DNA of 64,000 bases from Citrobacter freundii (GTDB lineage Bacteria > Pseudomonadota > Gammaproteobacteria > Enterobacterales > Enterobacteriaceae). This document shows positions 10,311 to 18,204 of the stretch, in pieces; position 1 is the first letter of the stretch; every line of letters starts with the position of its first letter. The notes beneath the pieces were generated by a model. That model made no database searches. It saw only the letters and a list, made by a program, of their open reading frames with translations, and was not told the origin of the DNA. Made by a program: the position numbers and the translations under genes. The stretch is from NCBI RefSeq assembly GCF_029717145.1, contig NZ_CP099222.1, positions 2,232,001-2,296,000 on the forward strand, written 5' to 3'.

Positions 10311-10763
10311 ATGAAGAAATTATTTGGTCTTATTGCTTCACTGACCCTTCTGTCTGGCCCGGTTTTTGCGGTGTCGGCACCTGACTGCGTGAAGGTCGAT
10401 AACGCTCAAATCGAAGCGCTATTTGATAAGTGGAACGCATCGTTAAAAACGGGCAACGCGAAGACGGTTTCAGAAAACTATCTCAGCGATGCGGTGTTAC
10501 TGCCAACGGTATCCAATAAAGCCCGCTTAACGGATGCTGAACGCATTGATTATTTTGAGCATTTTCTGGCGAAGAAACCTACCGGAAAAATTGATACTCG
10601 CACTGTTCGTCTGGGGTGCAACAAGGCGATAGATACCGGTACCTACACATTTACCTTCGCCGATAAATCTACCGTTTCAGCACGATATACGTTCACTTAC
10701 GCATGGGATGGAAAAGAGTGGAAAATCTCTACCCATCATTCTTCGGCGATGCCTGAGGGGTAA
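10311..10763 (+). CDS. Exported SgcJ/EcaC-like (NTF2 fold) protein
   Basis: A 150-residue protein with a clear signal peptide (MKKLFGLIASLTLLSGPVFA, cut near residue 20). The mature part resembles the SgcJ/EcaC and CaMKII-association-domain group of NTF2-like folds: DKWNASLKTGNAKTVSENYLS, then VRLGCNKAIDTGTYTFTF and a C-terminal KWKISTHHSS-type strand. Such proteins form small cone-shaped dimers; the ligand and role of this one are unknown. The start at 10311 is chosen for the signal peptide; the frame opens earlier at 10227. It is the first gene of the block separating rstB from rstA and has its own terminator. Confidence 0.75.
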   Translation: MKKLFGLIASLTLLSGPVFAVSAPDCVKVDNAQIEALFDKWNASLKTGNAKTVSENYLSDAVLLPTVSNKARLTDAERIDYFEHFLAKKPTGKIDTRTVRLGCNKAIDTGTYTFTFADKSTVSARYTFTYAWDGKEWKISTHHSSAMPEG

Positions 10764-10771
10764 AAAAAGTG

Positions 10772-10803
10772 CAGGGGGCGAGAATTCAGCGCTCCCTGTT
10801 TTT
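10772..10803 (+). terminator. Rho-independent terminator after the SgcJ-like gene
   Basis: A nine-position stem (CAGGGGGCG / CGCTCCCTG, one mismatch) with a 9-nt loop is followed by TTTTT, a few bases after the stop codon at 10763. Confidence 0.8.
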
Positions 10804-11052
10804 ATCGATGATGTGATTTTATTTTATTCTGAATTCTATGGCGCAATTGACCGTAAAGCAGCATAAACGATCTGTTTTTGAAGCTGGCGTTTGGCTCTTT
10901 CTCGAGGGCAGTATTTTTCAACCTAGCATAAAATTCTGTATAGGCGTAGGTGTCGCCCTGACCCGTCATCGTTATAATGCAGTAAAAATCTCGCTAATGT
11001 TCCACCAGCGATTCACTCAGGCTGAAGAGGGTGGCATTACTTTGGAAAGCAT

Positions 11053-11883
11053 ATGTTCAGTACCTGGTTAAGCCGCTGGAAACTCATCCCAGATGGTGCT
11101 CCCATCGTGACTCATACATCGTATCTACTACCCGTGACAACAATTCACGGTGGCAAGAAAGCCATTCTTAAACTCACGGATGATGACAGTGAGCGAAGCG
11201 GCTGTCAGCTGATGGCCTGGTGGAACGGGAAAGGGGCGGCGAGGGTGCTGGCTCATGAAAATGGGGCGATTCTGTTAGAACGTGCCACAGGGACACAATC
11301 GCTGACGGATATGTCCCGGGAAGACCAGGATGAGCGAGCCTGCCGCATCATTTGCCAAACTGCCCGTCGACTCCATGTTGCGGCAGATACCTCAACACCG
11401 CTGCTCACGCCGCTTGAACATTGGTTTCGCGATCTTGAGCCGACAGCGCAACGTTTTGGTGGGATCATGCTTCGTTGCGCGCAGGCAGCCAATGTGCTTT
11501 TCTCCACTGCGCAAGATGTCGTGGTGCTGCACGGTGATTTACACCACGGTAATGTGCTTGATTTTGCAGAATCTGGATGGCTGGCTATCGATCCGAAAGG
11601 GTTGTTGGGTGAGCGTGGGTTTGATTACGCCAATATTTTCACCAATCCCGATCTTGCCGATCCTGGTATTGGCATCGCCATTGATCCATCGCGGTTCACC
11701 CAGCGCGTCAACATCGTTTCAGAGGCTGCCGGACTTAAACGCGAGCGTCTTCTTCTGTGGATCGCGGCATGGTGTGGGCTTTCTTCCGCCTGGTTTCTGC
11801 AAGACGGGGACACTGCGGTAATAACCCTGCGGGTGGCGGATCTCGCGTTTGCTGAACTGGACTCAGGGTCTCTGCAACTTTGA
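11053..11883 (+). CDS. APH(6)-family aminoglycoside/hydroxyurea phosphotransferase homologue
   Basis: A 276-residue protein of the APH(6)/hydroxyurea kinase family (streptomycin 6-phosphotransferase type). The catalytic loop VVLHGDLHHGNVLDF (about residues 157-171) and the metal-binding region WLAIDPKGLLGERGFDYANIF (as WLAIDPKG and FDYANIF) are as in StrB/APH(6)-Id, and the C-terminal LLLWIAAWCGLSSAWF segment also matches. The key Asp residues are present, so an active kinase is plausible, but whether streptomycin is the substrate cannot be told. It sits in a chromosomal accessory block without nearby integron or transposon ends. A 289-bp gap precedes it. Confidence 0.8.
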   Translation: MFSTWLSRWKLIPDGAPIVTHTSYLLPVTTIHGGKKAILKLTDDDSERSGCQLMAWWNGKGAARVLAHENGAILLERATGTQSLTDMSREDQDERACRIICQTARRLHVAADTSTPLLTPLEHWFRDLEPTAQRFGGIMLRCAQAANVLFSTAQDVVVLHGDLHHGNVLDFAESGWLAIDPKGLLGERGFDYANIFTNPDLADPGIGIAIDPSRFTQRVNIVSEAAGLKRERLLLWIAAWCGLSSAWFLQDGDTAVITLRVADLAFAELDSGSLQL

Positions 11884-12004
11884 TCTATGACACGCGTCAG
11901 CAATTTTAAACCGTTATCATTAGGCTGATAAATATTTAGATTACCAATCAGTAAATGGCGGGTTAGGTTGTGTCTCTTATGAATAAGTTAATGGGCCGAA
12001 AACA

Positions 12005-13033
12005 ATGAACACGTTGTTTTCAGTGTGCAAAAAACGTCCGGATATTATGCTGCTGGTGGCGATTTTGGTCGGGGCAAACATTGTGGCGTGGCTGTGGGCT
12101 TTCACGGTGTTTAGTCATCATACCTCGCTTCTGGCGCTGAGTCTGGTCGCCTGGTGCTACGGTTTACGCCACGCCGTGGATGCCGATCATATCGCCGCCA
12201 TCGACAGCGCAACCCGCAAACTGATGCAGCAAAAAAAGCGCGCATTGACCACCGGGGCATGGTTTTCTCTCGGACATTCCACCATTGTGGTACTGGCAAG
12301 TATTGGCATTGCCCTCACTACCAGCGTGTTTAAACATCATATGGCGTGGTTGCAGAATGTTGGGGGCGTGATCGGTACGGCCGTTTCTGCTGTGTTCTTG
12401 CTGATTCTGGCGACCATCAATCTGATCATCTTCTGCCAGGTATGGAAGGCATTCCGCCATTTAAAACGTACGGGCACCTATTACGGAACCGCGGAAGAAA
12501 TCACGATTTCAGGGCCTCTGAGTTGGCTCTTCCGCTCGGCCTTTAGGCTGGTGGGGAAAGACTGGCATATGTATTTTGTCGGCTTTTTGTTTGGGCTGGG
12601 TTTTGATACTGCCACAGAAATTTCGCTGTTAGGCATTTCTGCTTCAGGTGCTTCCAGTGGGATGTCCATCTGGTCCATTCTGGTGTTTCCGGCATTGTTT
12701 ACCTGTGGCATGGCGTTAATTGATTGCCTCGACAGTATTCTGATGGTCGAGGCCTATGGCTGGGCCTTTAATAAGCCGCAGCGAAAGCTGTATTACAATA
12801 TGACCATCACCGGAACCTCGGTGATTGTGGCGGTATTTATTGGCGGACTGGAAGCGTTAGGATTACTGTCCGATGCGTTTTCACTTCAGGGCGGAATGTG
12901 GGATACGGTAAGCAATATGAGTGACCACATGGGTAATGTTGGTTTTATGATTATTGCTGTATTTCTCGGTTGCTGGATCCTCTCCGCGCTGAATTATCGC
13001 TGGAAAAACTATGACAGGTTGATGCTCAGCTAA
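12005..13033 (+). CDS. NiCoT-family nickel/cobalt permease (HoxN/NixA type)
   Basis: A 342-residue membrane protein of the NiCoT family. The metal-binding signature in helix II, RHAVDADHIAAID (about residues 56-68), is intact, and a second family motif, FSLGHSTIVV, is at about 88-97. Around eight hydrophobic segments are present. These secondary transporters import Ni2+ and/or Co2+, typically for urease, hydrogenase or B12. No NikR-type operator was recognised upstream, and no metal-enzyme gene lies nearby. It is not part of the E. coli K-12 gene order here. Confidence 0.88.
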   Translation: MNTLFSVCKKRPDIMLLVAILVGANIVAWLWAFTVFSHHTSLLALSLVAWCYGLRHAVDADHIAAIDSATRKLMQQKKRALTTGAWFSLGHSTIVVLASIGIALTTSVFKHHMAWLQNVGGVIGTAVSAVFLLILATINLIIFCQVWKAFRHLKRTGTYYGTAEEITISGPLSWLFRSAFRLVGKDWHMYFVGFLFGLGFDTATEISLLGISASGASSGMSIWSILVFPALFTCGMALIDCLDSILMVEAYGWAFNKPQRKLYYNMTITGTSVIVAVFIGGLEALGLLSDAFSLQGGMWDTVSNMSDHMGNVGFMIIAVFLGCWILSALNYRWKNYDRLMLS

Positions 13034-13042
13034 CCTAAATAA

Positions 13043-13066
13043 AGCCTTCCTGTCAGCGGGAAGGCT
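13043..13066. terminator. Hairpin between the convergent NiCoT and symporter genes
   Basis: A perfect 8-bp stem, AGCCTTCC / GGAAGGCT, lies between two converging stop codons. The minus-strand side is followed by a T-rich stretch (TTTATTT), so it may terminate in that direction or in both. Confidence 0.6.
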
Positions 13067-13090
13067 ATTATCTGGCACTGCTCTGAACGG

Positions 13091-14443
13091 TTATTCAGCG
13101 TTGCTGAGCGATGTGGACGGTTGCTGCGCGGACGTTTCTTTACGCAAAATTCGGTTAGCCAGCACGCCCGACATCATCGAGCCGTTGACGTTTAATGCAG
13201 TCCTCGCCATATCGACAATCGGCTCAATAGCAATAAAAATCCCCACCAGCGCGACCGGAAAATTCAGCGTGGAAAGCACAATCAGTGCGGCAAACGTCCC
13301 ACCACCACCGACGCCCGCCACCCCAATCGATCCCAGCGCAATCGCCGGTAGCATCGCGAGCAGAAAATGTACCGACAGCGGATCGATGCCCATTGTCGGT
13401 GCAATCATTGCCACCATAATCGCAGGGTAAATCCCGGCACAGCCATTCTGGCCCATGCTGGAGCCAAATGAAGCCGCGATATTGGCAATGGTATTTTGTA
13501 CGCCAACTTTTTCCTGCGCGGTAATGGCCAGTGGAATAGAGGCAGCGCTGCTGCGCGAAACAAACGCAAAGGTTAAAACCGGCCACACGGTTTTAAAATA
13601 GCGCACAGGATTGTTTCCGCTAAGCAGCAAAATTAGCGCATGCACGATAAACATCATCAGCACGGCAATGTAGCAGGCGGCAATAAAGCCTAACAAACTG
13701 GCAAATTGTTCAAACCGATAAGCGGAAAATACGCCAGCCATTAATGCCATCACGCCATAGGGGGTGAGGGCAATAACGATGCGCACCATTTTCATCACCC
13801 AAATCTGGATGGCGTTAATGCCCGCGCTTAATTTTTCACCTTCTTGCGGTGCATCTTGTTTTACTTTTAATAATGCTACCCCGGCAAGCAGAGTGAAAAT
13901 CACAATACCAATAACAGAAACGCTTCTGGCCCCGGTAAGATCGAGGAAGATATTGGTGGGGATCAGCGAGGTGACTAGCTTAGGCAGTGAAACGGCGGCT
14001 GTTTTACTCACATCCTCAGCCGTCAACGTTGACTGCATATGGCCAAACGCGCTCGCATCCAGACCTAAAACGTGGGCGGTGAGCAGGCCAACAAATCCGG
14101 CGATCATCACCAGGCAGAGCATGCTCCCTACGATAGTGAGTGACATTTTGCCAATTCCGGCGCTATTTTCGAGCTTATTAATCGCCGACAGGATAGAGAT
14201 AAAGATTAGCGGAACCGCAACCAGTTTGAGTAAATTGACATAACCGTTACCGATGACGTTATACCAGTCGATAATTGTTTTGCTGTTGTCGGCTGCAATA
14301 AAATGCAGGGATAAGCCAATAACGGCACCGATAAAAATGGCAATGAAAACGCTTTTGGACAGGGAGTGACTTTTTTGGTCGATTCTGAATACAGCCCATG
14401 AACAAACCAAAAATAACGCGATATACGCGAGAGTAACGAACAT
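13091..14443 (-). CDS. Dicarboxylate/amino acid:cation symporter, TcyP-like
   Basis: A 450-residue DAACS-family (glutamate-transporter fold) symporter. It resembles E. coli TcyP (YdjN), the L-cystine transporter, in long stretches such as WPVLTFAFVSRSSAASIPL and the GQNGCAGIYPA and AGVGGGGTFAALIVL loops. These correspond to the hairpin and substrate-site regions. It is probably a paralogue rather than TcyP itself, so cystine transport is an inference. The start at 14443 has a good ribosome-binding site (AAGAGG); the frame runs open upstream to 14572 but without a site. It lies downstream of rstA in the same direction, separated by a likely terminator. Confidence 0.82.
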   Translation of the reverse strand: MFVTLAYIALFLVCSWAVFRIDQKSHSLSKSVFIAIFIGAVIGLSLHFIAADNSKTIIDWYNVIGNGYVNLLKLVAVPLIFISILSAINKLENSAGIGKMSLTIVGSMLCLVMIAGFVGLLTAHVLGLDASAFGHMQSTLTAEDVSKTAAVSLPKLVTSLIPTNIFLDLTGARSVSVIGIVIFTLLAGVALLKVKQDAPQEGEKLSAGINAIQIWVMKMVRIVIALTPYGVMALMAGVFSAYRFEQFASLLGFIAACYIAVLMMFIVHALILLLSGNNPVRYFKTVWPVLTFAFVSRSSAASIPLAITAQEKVGVQNTIANIAASFGSSMGQNGCAGIYPAIMVAMIAPTMGIDPLSVHFLLAMLPAIALGSIGVAGVGGGGTFAALIVLSTLNFPVALVGIFIAIEPIVDMARTALNVNGSMMSGVLANRILRKETSAQQPSTSLSNAE

Positions 14444-14510
14444 AATGTAGCCTCTTGCCTCATTCAGCACCTGAAATGCCGGAAAGAGAGTGTATTTTTG
14501 AAATAAAACG

Positions 14511-14529
14511 CTGAGCCATAGTGGCTCAG
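14511..14529 (-). terminator. Probable terminator between rstA and the TcyP-like gene
   Basis: An 8-bp perfect stem (CTGAGCCA / TGGCTCAG) with a 3-nt loop is followed on the minus strand by CGTTTTATTT. It would end rstA transcription before the symporter gene. Confidence 0.6.
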
Positions 14530-14685
14530 GACCGGGACGGATTATAGGGAGGGGGACCACTGACAGCCACACAAAAAGTGTGGTTCAGACCGAGACGAGG
14601 TCTTTATGCTTATCCTGTAGACGATTTGCGTGACAGTGTAACGTTAAATGGCGAATTGGGCTGGGTTAAAACCAGCCTTGCGGGG

Positions 14686-15429
14686 TTATTTGCGTGGTTC
14701 ATCATCCCAGGCGTGCGGGGCAAACAAATAGCCTTTATTACGGATGGTCTTGATGCGGTACGGCTCTGTGGCGTTATCCAGCAGTTTTTTGCGCAGTCTG
14801 GAAATCGCCACATCAACGCTGCGATCCATCCCGTCATAACTCACACCGCGCAGATTTTTCAGCAACGCATCACGATCCATAATGTGTCCTGCATGGGTTG
14901 CCAGCTCCCACAGTAGTTCGAAATCGGCGGTAGAAAGCGAAACGGGGTCACCAGCAAGTAGCACGGAACGATTGGTTGGGTCGATAGTTAGCGTACCAAA
15001 GCGCAGTATGGTATGCGGCGTAAGGGTGGCCGCCTGAATACCTTTTGACTGCGTCGAATGTTCGTTCTGGCGTAAATGCAGGCGCAGGCGGGCCAGCAGC
15101 ACCGCCGGCGGCGTCGTTTTCAGAATGTAGTCACAGGCTCCCATTTCGAGCGCCAGTATATGGTTCATATCGCTGTCGAGAGACGTCAGCAGAACAATTG
15201 GACCCTGCCAGCGCCCGCGCAAATCACGACAGATGGTCATTCCGTCTTTACCAGGCAGCATAATGTCTAACAACACCAGGTCGGGTTGAACCTGCAGGAC
15301 CTTCTCTTCGGCTACATCGCCGCGCGGTTCAAGGATGACCTCGATATCATGCCGGGCCAGGTAGGCGGCAATCAGCGAACCGACTTCAGGATCATCTTCA
15401 ACAAATACGATGGTGTTCATATCATTCAT
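14686..15429 (-). CDS. rstA: Two-component response regulator RstA (OmpR family)
   Basis: A 247-residue OmpR/PhoB-type regulator. The receiver domain shows the acidic pair (VEDD) and the phospho-acceptor Asp in LVLLDIMLPG (about residue 55). A winged-helix DNA-binding domain covers about residues 140-235. It is nearly identical to E. coli RstA, which is under PhoPQ control and activates asr; an RstA box is indeed present upstream of asr in this window. An internal ATG at 15420 gives the E. coli-type start MNTIVFVEDD; neither start has a strong ribosome-binding site. It is uncoupled from rstB, now about 5 kb away. Confidence 0.94.
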   Translation of the reverse strand: MNDMNTIVFVEDDPEVGSLIAAYLARHDIEVILEPRGDVAEEKVLQVQPDLVLLDIMLPGKDGMTICRDLRGRWQGPIVLLTSLDSDMNHILALEMGACDYILKTTPPAVLLARLRLHLRQNEHSTQSKGIQAATLTPHTILRFGTLTIDPTNRSVLLAGDPVSLSTADFELLWELATHAGHIMDRDALLKNLRGVSYDGMDRSVDVAISRLRKKLLDNATEPYRIKTIRNKGYLFAPHAWDDEPRK

Positions 15430-15475
15430 TTTGATTATAAAGTGCCAACATACACCGCCCCTGTTTTTCCTTCCA

Positions 15476-15492
15476 TTAATCTTTTCTAAACG
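15476..15492 (-). promoter_or_regulatory. Candidate PhoP box of rstA
   Basis: On the minus strand CGTTTA-GAAAA-GATTAA resembles the PhoP direct repeat (T/G)GTTTA-N5-(T/G)GTTTA. E. coli rstA is a known PhoP target. The second half-site is degenerate, and no good -10 lies 12 bp downstream, so confidence is moderate. Confidence 0.5.
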
Positions 15493-15546
15493 AGAACGCT
15501 TCCGTTATGCTAGGGGCTGATGTTATTGATGTGTTAAGGCAAAGTG

Positions 15547-15882
15547 ATGGGGTTACTTATAAAAGCGGCGCTGGGTGCGCTGGTGGTGGTGTTGATTGGC
15601 GTGCTGGCTAAAACAAAGAACTACTATATTGCCGGATTAATTCCGCTGTTCCCGACTTTTGCGCTGATCGCTCACTATATTGTGGCCAGCGAGCGCGGTA
15701 TTGAAGCGTTACGCACCACAATTGTCTTCAGTATGTGGTCAATTATTCCCTATTTTGTCTACCTTGTTTCACTGTGGTACTTCACCGGGTTTATGCGCCT
15801 GCCCGTCGCGCTCGGCGGGGCGGTAGTCTGCTGGGGCCTGAGCGCGTGGTTGCTGATTATTTGTTGGGTAAAACTGCACTAA
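15547..15882 (+). CDS. ydgC: GlpM family inner-membrane protein YdgC
   Basis: A 111-residue integral membrane protein with four hydrophobic segments, same length as E. coli YdgC and almost identical in the first 85 residues. It belongs to the GlpM family, implicated in alginate production in Pseudomonas; the function in enterobacteria is unknown. The ATG at 15547 is chosen by homology over a GTG one codon earlier. Its stop overlaps the convergent folM stop by 4 bp, and it is divergent from rstA. Confidence 0.92.
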   Translation: MGLLIKAALGALVVVLIGVLAKTKNYYIAGLIPLFPTFALIAHYIVASERGIEALRTTIVFSMWSIIPYFVYLVSLWYFTGFMRLPVALGGAVVCWGLSAWLLIICWVKLH

Positions 15883-16598
15883 CGCAGGTGGCGACCGCCA
15901 TCCAGGGCAAAACTACGCCCGGTGACAAAACAGCTGGTCAACAGATAATCGATTAACTCAATGACCTCTTTCTCGCCGGGCGCGGTTTTCATCAGTGACT
16001 TGTTCAGAGCCTGCTGACGATATTCGGCGTCGTCATCTTCGTTAAACAGAATAAGCGATGGGGCGATGGCGTTCACTTTGACTTCTGGTGCCAGTTTACG
16101 CGCGAATGAGCGGGTCATGTTGTCCAGTGCAGCCTTGCTGGCGGCATACGCGATATGTTTGTCGCTGCCGCGCTCGACGACGTAATCTGTAAAATGGATG
16201 ATGTCGCCGGCGGCGTGGCCGTGACCGCGCAGCAGGCCCTCCAGCGCGTGGTTGAGCAGGTAGGGTGTGTTGACATGGATCTGCATCATGCTAGACAACA
16301 CGTCAGACAGCGGTTTACCGGGTTTTTCTGCAACCCAGGCGCTGGCATTGTGCACGATGGCGCGTAATCCATCCGTTCGGTTTTTTACGTCATCAGCGAA
16401 GGCCAGCACGCCGGCATCGGTCGAAAAATCGGCCTGAATGCACACCGCGCCGGCTTCTTGCAGACCATCAATCGATGGATAATGCGTACGATAGCTGATA
16501 ATTACCGGCTGTTTTTGATTCAAAAAATGCCATGCAATTGCGAGGCCGATGCGACGGCCTGCGCCGGTGATAAGTATTGGCAGGGGCTTTTTACCCAT
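15879..16598 (-). CDS. folM: Dihydromonapterin/dihydrofolate reductase FolM
   Basis: A 239-residue short-chain dehydrogenase. The Rossmann motif TGAGRRIG (about residues 11-18) and the active-site YAASK (Tyr and Lys, about 150-154) are visible. E. coli FolM reduces dihydromonapterin to tetrahydromonapterin, the cofactor of phenylalanine hydroxylase in other bacteria, and can weakly replace FolA. The start at 16598 has a GGAG ribosome-binding site and matches the E. coli N-terminus (MGK...PLPILITG). It follows ydgI in the same orientation, 37 bp downstream. Confidence 0.93.
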   Translation of the reverse strand: MGKKPLPILITGAGRRIGLAIAWHFLNQKQPVIISYRTHYPSIDGLQEAGAVCIQADFSTDAGVLAFADDVKNRTDGLRAIVHNASAWVAEKPGKPLSDVLSSMMQIHVNTPYLLNHALEGLLRGHGHAAGDIIHFTDYVVERGSDKHIAYAASKAALDNMTRSFARKLAPEVKVNAIAPSLILFNEDDDAEYRQQALNKSLMKTAPGEKEVIELIDYLLTSCFVTGRSFALDGGRHLR

Positions 16599-16635
16599 CG
16601 TAATCTCCATTAACATCAAACGATGGGTATGACGT

Positions 16636-18018
16636 TTACCCCATCAACATCCAGGTAGCCGGAACGGCGGCGACCAGCAGCAGGCCGATCAAAACCAATT
16701 CCTGACGGTTCAGCACGTTATCGTGCGTGTGCGTTTTTCTGGCGTAAAGAAAGACCAATAATCCTGGCGCATACAGCACCACAGACAGCAACAGGTGCAT
16801 TGGACCAGAAGCATATAATAACCATAAGCCATAAATGCAGGCACCGACACCAACAGCCTGATGAATCGGGCGGGTGGCGATTTTCAGCAAAAATGCGCCA
16901 ACGAGAAAATAAGGCACCAGAATCATCTCGGAGGCAATCGTCAGCAGCGTATTATAGTCAGAGCCTGTGAGCCAGATCAGCACCAGACACACCTGTACGC
17001 AGATATTGGTGAGCCACAGTGAAGACGACGGTGCACCTTGCGCATTTTGACGTGCGAAAATGCGCGGGAACGCTTTGTGCGTCGATGCCAGAAACGGCAC
17101 TTCGGCTGCCATAATCGTCCAGCTTAAATAGGCACCGCAGACGGAAACTATCAGACCGGCCGCAATAATAATTTCACCCCATGGCCCCATCATTTTGACC
17201 ATTAGTCCGGCCATTGACGGGTTACGGATTTCAGCCAGTTCCGGGCGAGCAACCACGCCAAGGGAAAGCAGGGTAACCAACAGATAAACACCCAGTGCGG
17301 CCAATACCGCCAACAGCGTGGCGCGACCGACATCGCGTTTATTGCGGGCACGTGCTGACACTACGACCGCGCCTTCTACCCCGATAAACACCCACAGCGT
17401 GATGAGCATGGTGTTTTTGACCTGTTCCCAGACCGGAACACCCAGCGCAATACCGGTAAAATCCAGAGTAAAGGTATCAAGCTTAAACAGCATAAAGGCC
17501 AGCACGACAAACAGACCCAGCGGCAATAATTTCGCCAGTGTCGCTACCAGGTTAATGCTGGCGGCGGTTTGTACACCGCGTAATACCAGAAAATGGACCA
17601 CCCACAGCAGCACTGAGGCCCCGACGATAGACTGCCAGGTATTTCCATCGCCAAATAAACGCAATTCAGGCGTATCGGTGAAGAAGCTGAGTGCGGAAAA
17701 AACGATCACCAGATAAGAAACGTTGGCGATAACGGCGCACAGCCAGTAACCCCATGCCGAGCAGAAACCAATCAGTTCGCCAAAACCTTCACGGGCGTAG
17801 GTAAAAATACCGCCGTCCAGATCGGGACGGATGCGCGTCAGGATGAGCATGGCAAAGGCCAGCAGGAGAATTCCCGCGCCGGTAATCGCCCAACCAATCA
17901 GTAATGCGGCCGGGCTGGCAACCGCTGCCATATTTTGTGGCAGGCTGAAAACGCCCGCGCCGAGCATTGAGCTTAAAACCAGCGCGGTCAGTGCGCTCAG
18001 ACCCAATTTCTTTTCCAT
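16636..18018 (-). CDS. ydgI: Basic amino acid/polyamine antiporter YdgI (APC family, ArcD-like)
   Basis: A 460-residue APC-superfamily transporter with about 12 to 13 transmembrane segments, the same length as E. coli YdgI. The N-terminal GLSALTALVLSSMLGAGVFS carries the unwound-helix GAG motif typical of the basic amino acid/polyamine antiporters such as ArcD. Arginine/ornithine exchange is the usual prediction but is unproven for YdgI. It lies upstream of folM with a short gap and probably shares its transcript. Confidence 0.9.
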   Translation of the reverse strand: MEKKLGLSALTALVLSSMLGAGVFSLPQNMAAVASPAALLIGWAITGAGILLLAFAMLILTRIRPDLDGGIFTYAREGFGELIGFCSAWGYWLCAVIANVSYLVIVFSALSFFTDTPELRLFGDGNTWQSIVGASVLLWVVHFLVLRGVQTAASINLVATLAKLLPLGLFVVLAFMLFKLDTFTLDFTGIALGVPVWEQVKNTMLITLWVFIGVEGAVVVSARARNKRDVGRATLLAVLAALGVYLLVTLLSLGVVARPELAEIRNPSMAGLMVKMMGPWGEIIIAAGLIVSVCGAYLSWTIMAAEVPFLASTHKAFPRIFARQNAQGAPSSSLWLTNICVQVCLVLIWLTGSDYNTLLTIASEMILVPYFLVGAFLLKIATRPIHQAVGVGACIYGLWLLYASGPMHLLLSVVLYAPGLLVFLYARKTHTHDNVLNRQELVLIGLLLVAAVPATWMLMG

Positions 18019-18204
18019 TTGTATCCAGTGACAAAAACGAGAGTGAGAGAATAATTATTTTGGCAAACCGCATAAAAATGGAGGAAGCCACTAAGGCGCG
18101 GAATTTTACGGAGAGAAGGGAGCGCATGCAATGGGCATGGGGAGATTTGTGACTAAAAATGCGAAAGGCGGCAAAAAGCCGCCTTATATTGTTACTCGTG
18201 ACCG

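Noticed and set aside
10838..11071. A 77-codon plus-strand frame before the APH-like gene
   Set aside because: No recognisable similarity or ribosome-binding site, and it overlaps the start of a much better supported gene.
14565..14583. Hairpin CCACAC / GTGTGG downstream of rstA as its terminator
   Set aside because: The stem is only 6 bp with the A/T run in the loop rather than after it; the hairpin at 14511-14529 is a better terminator.
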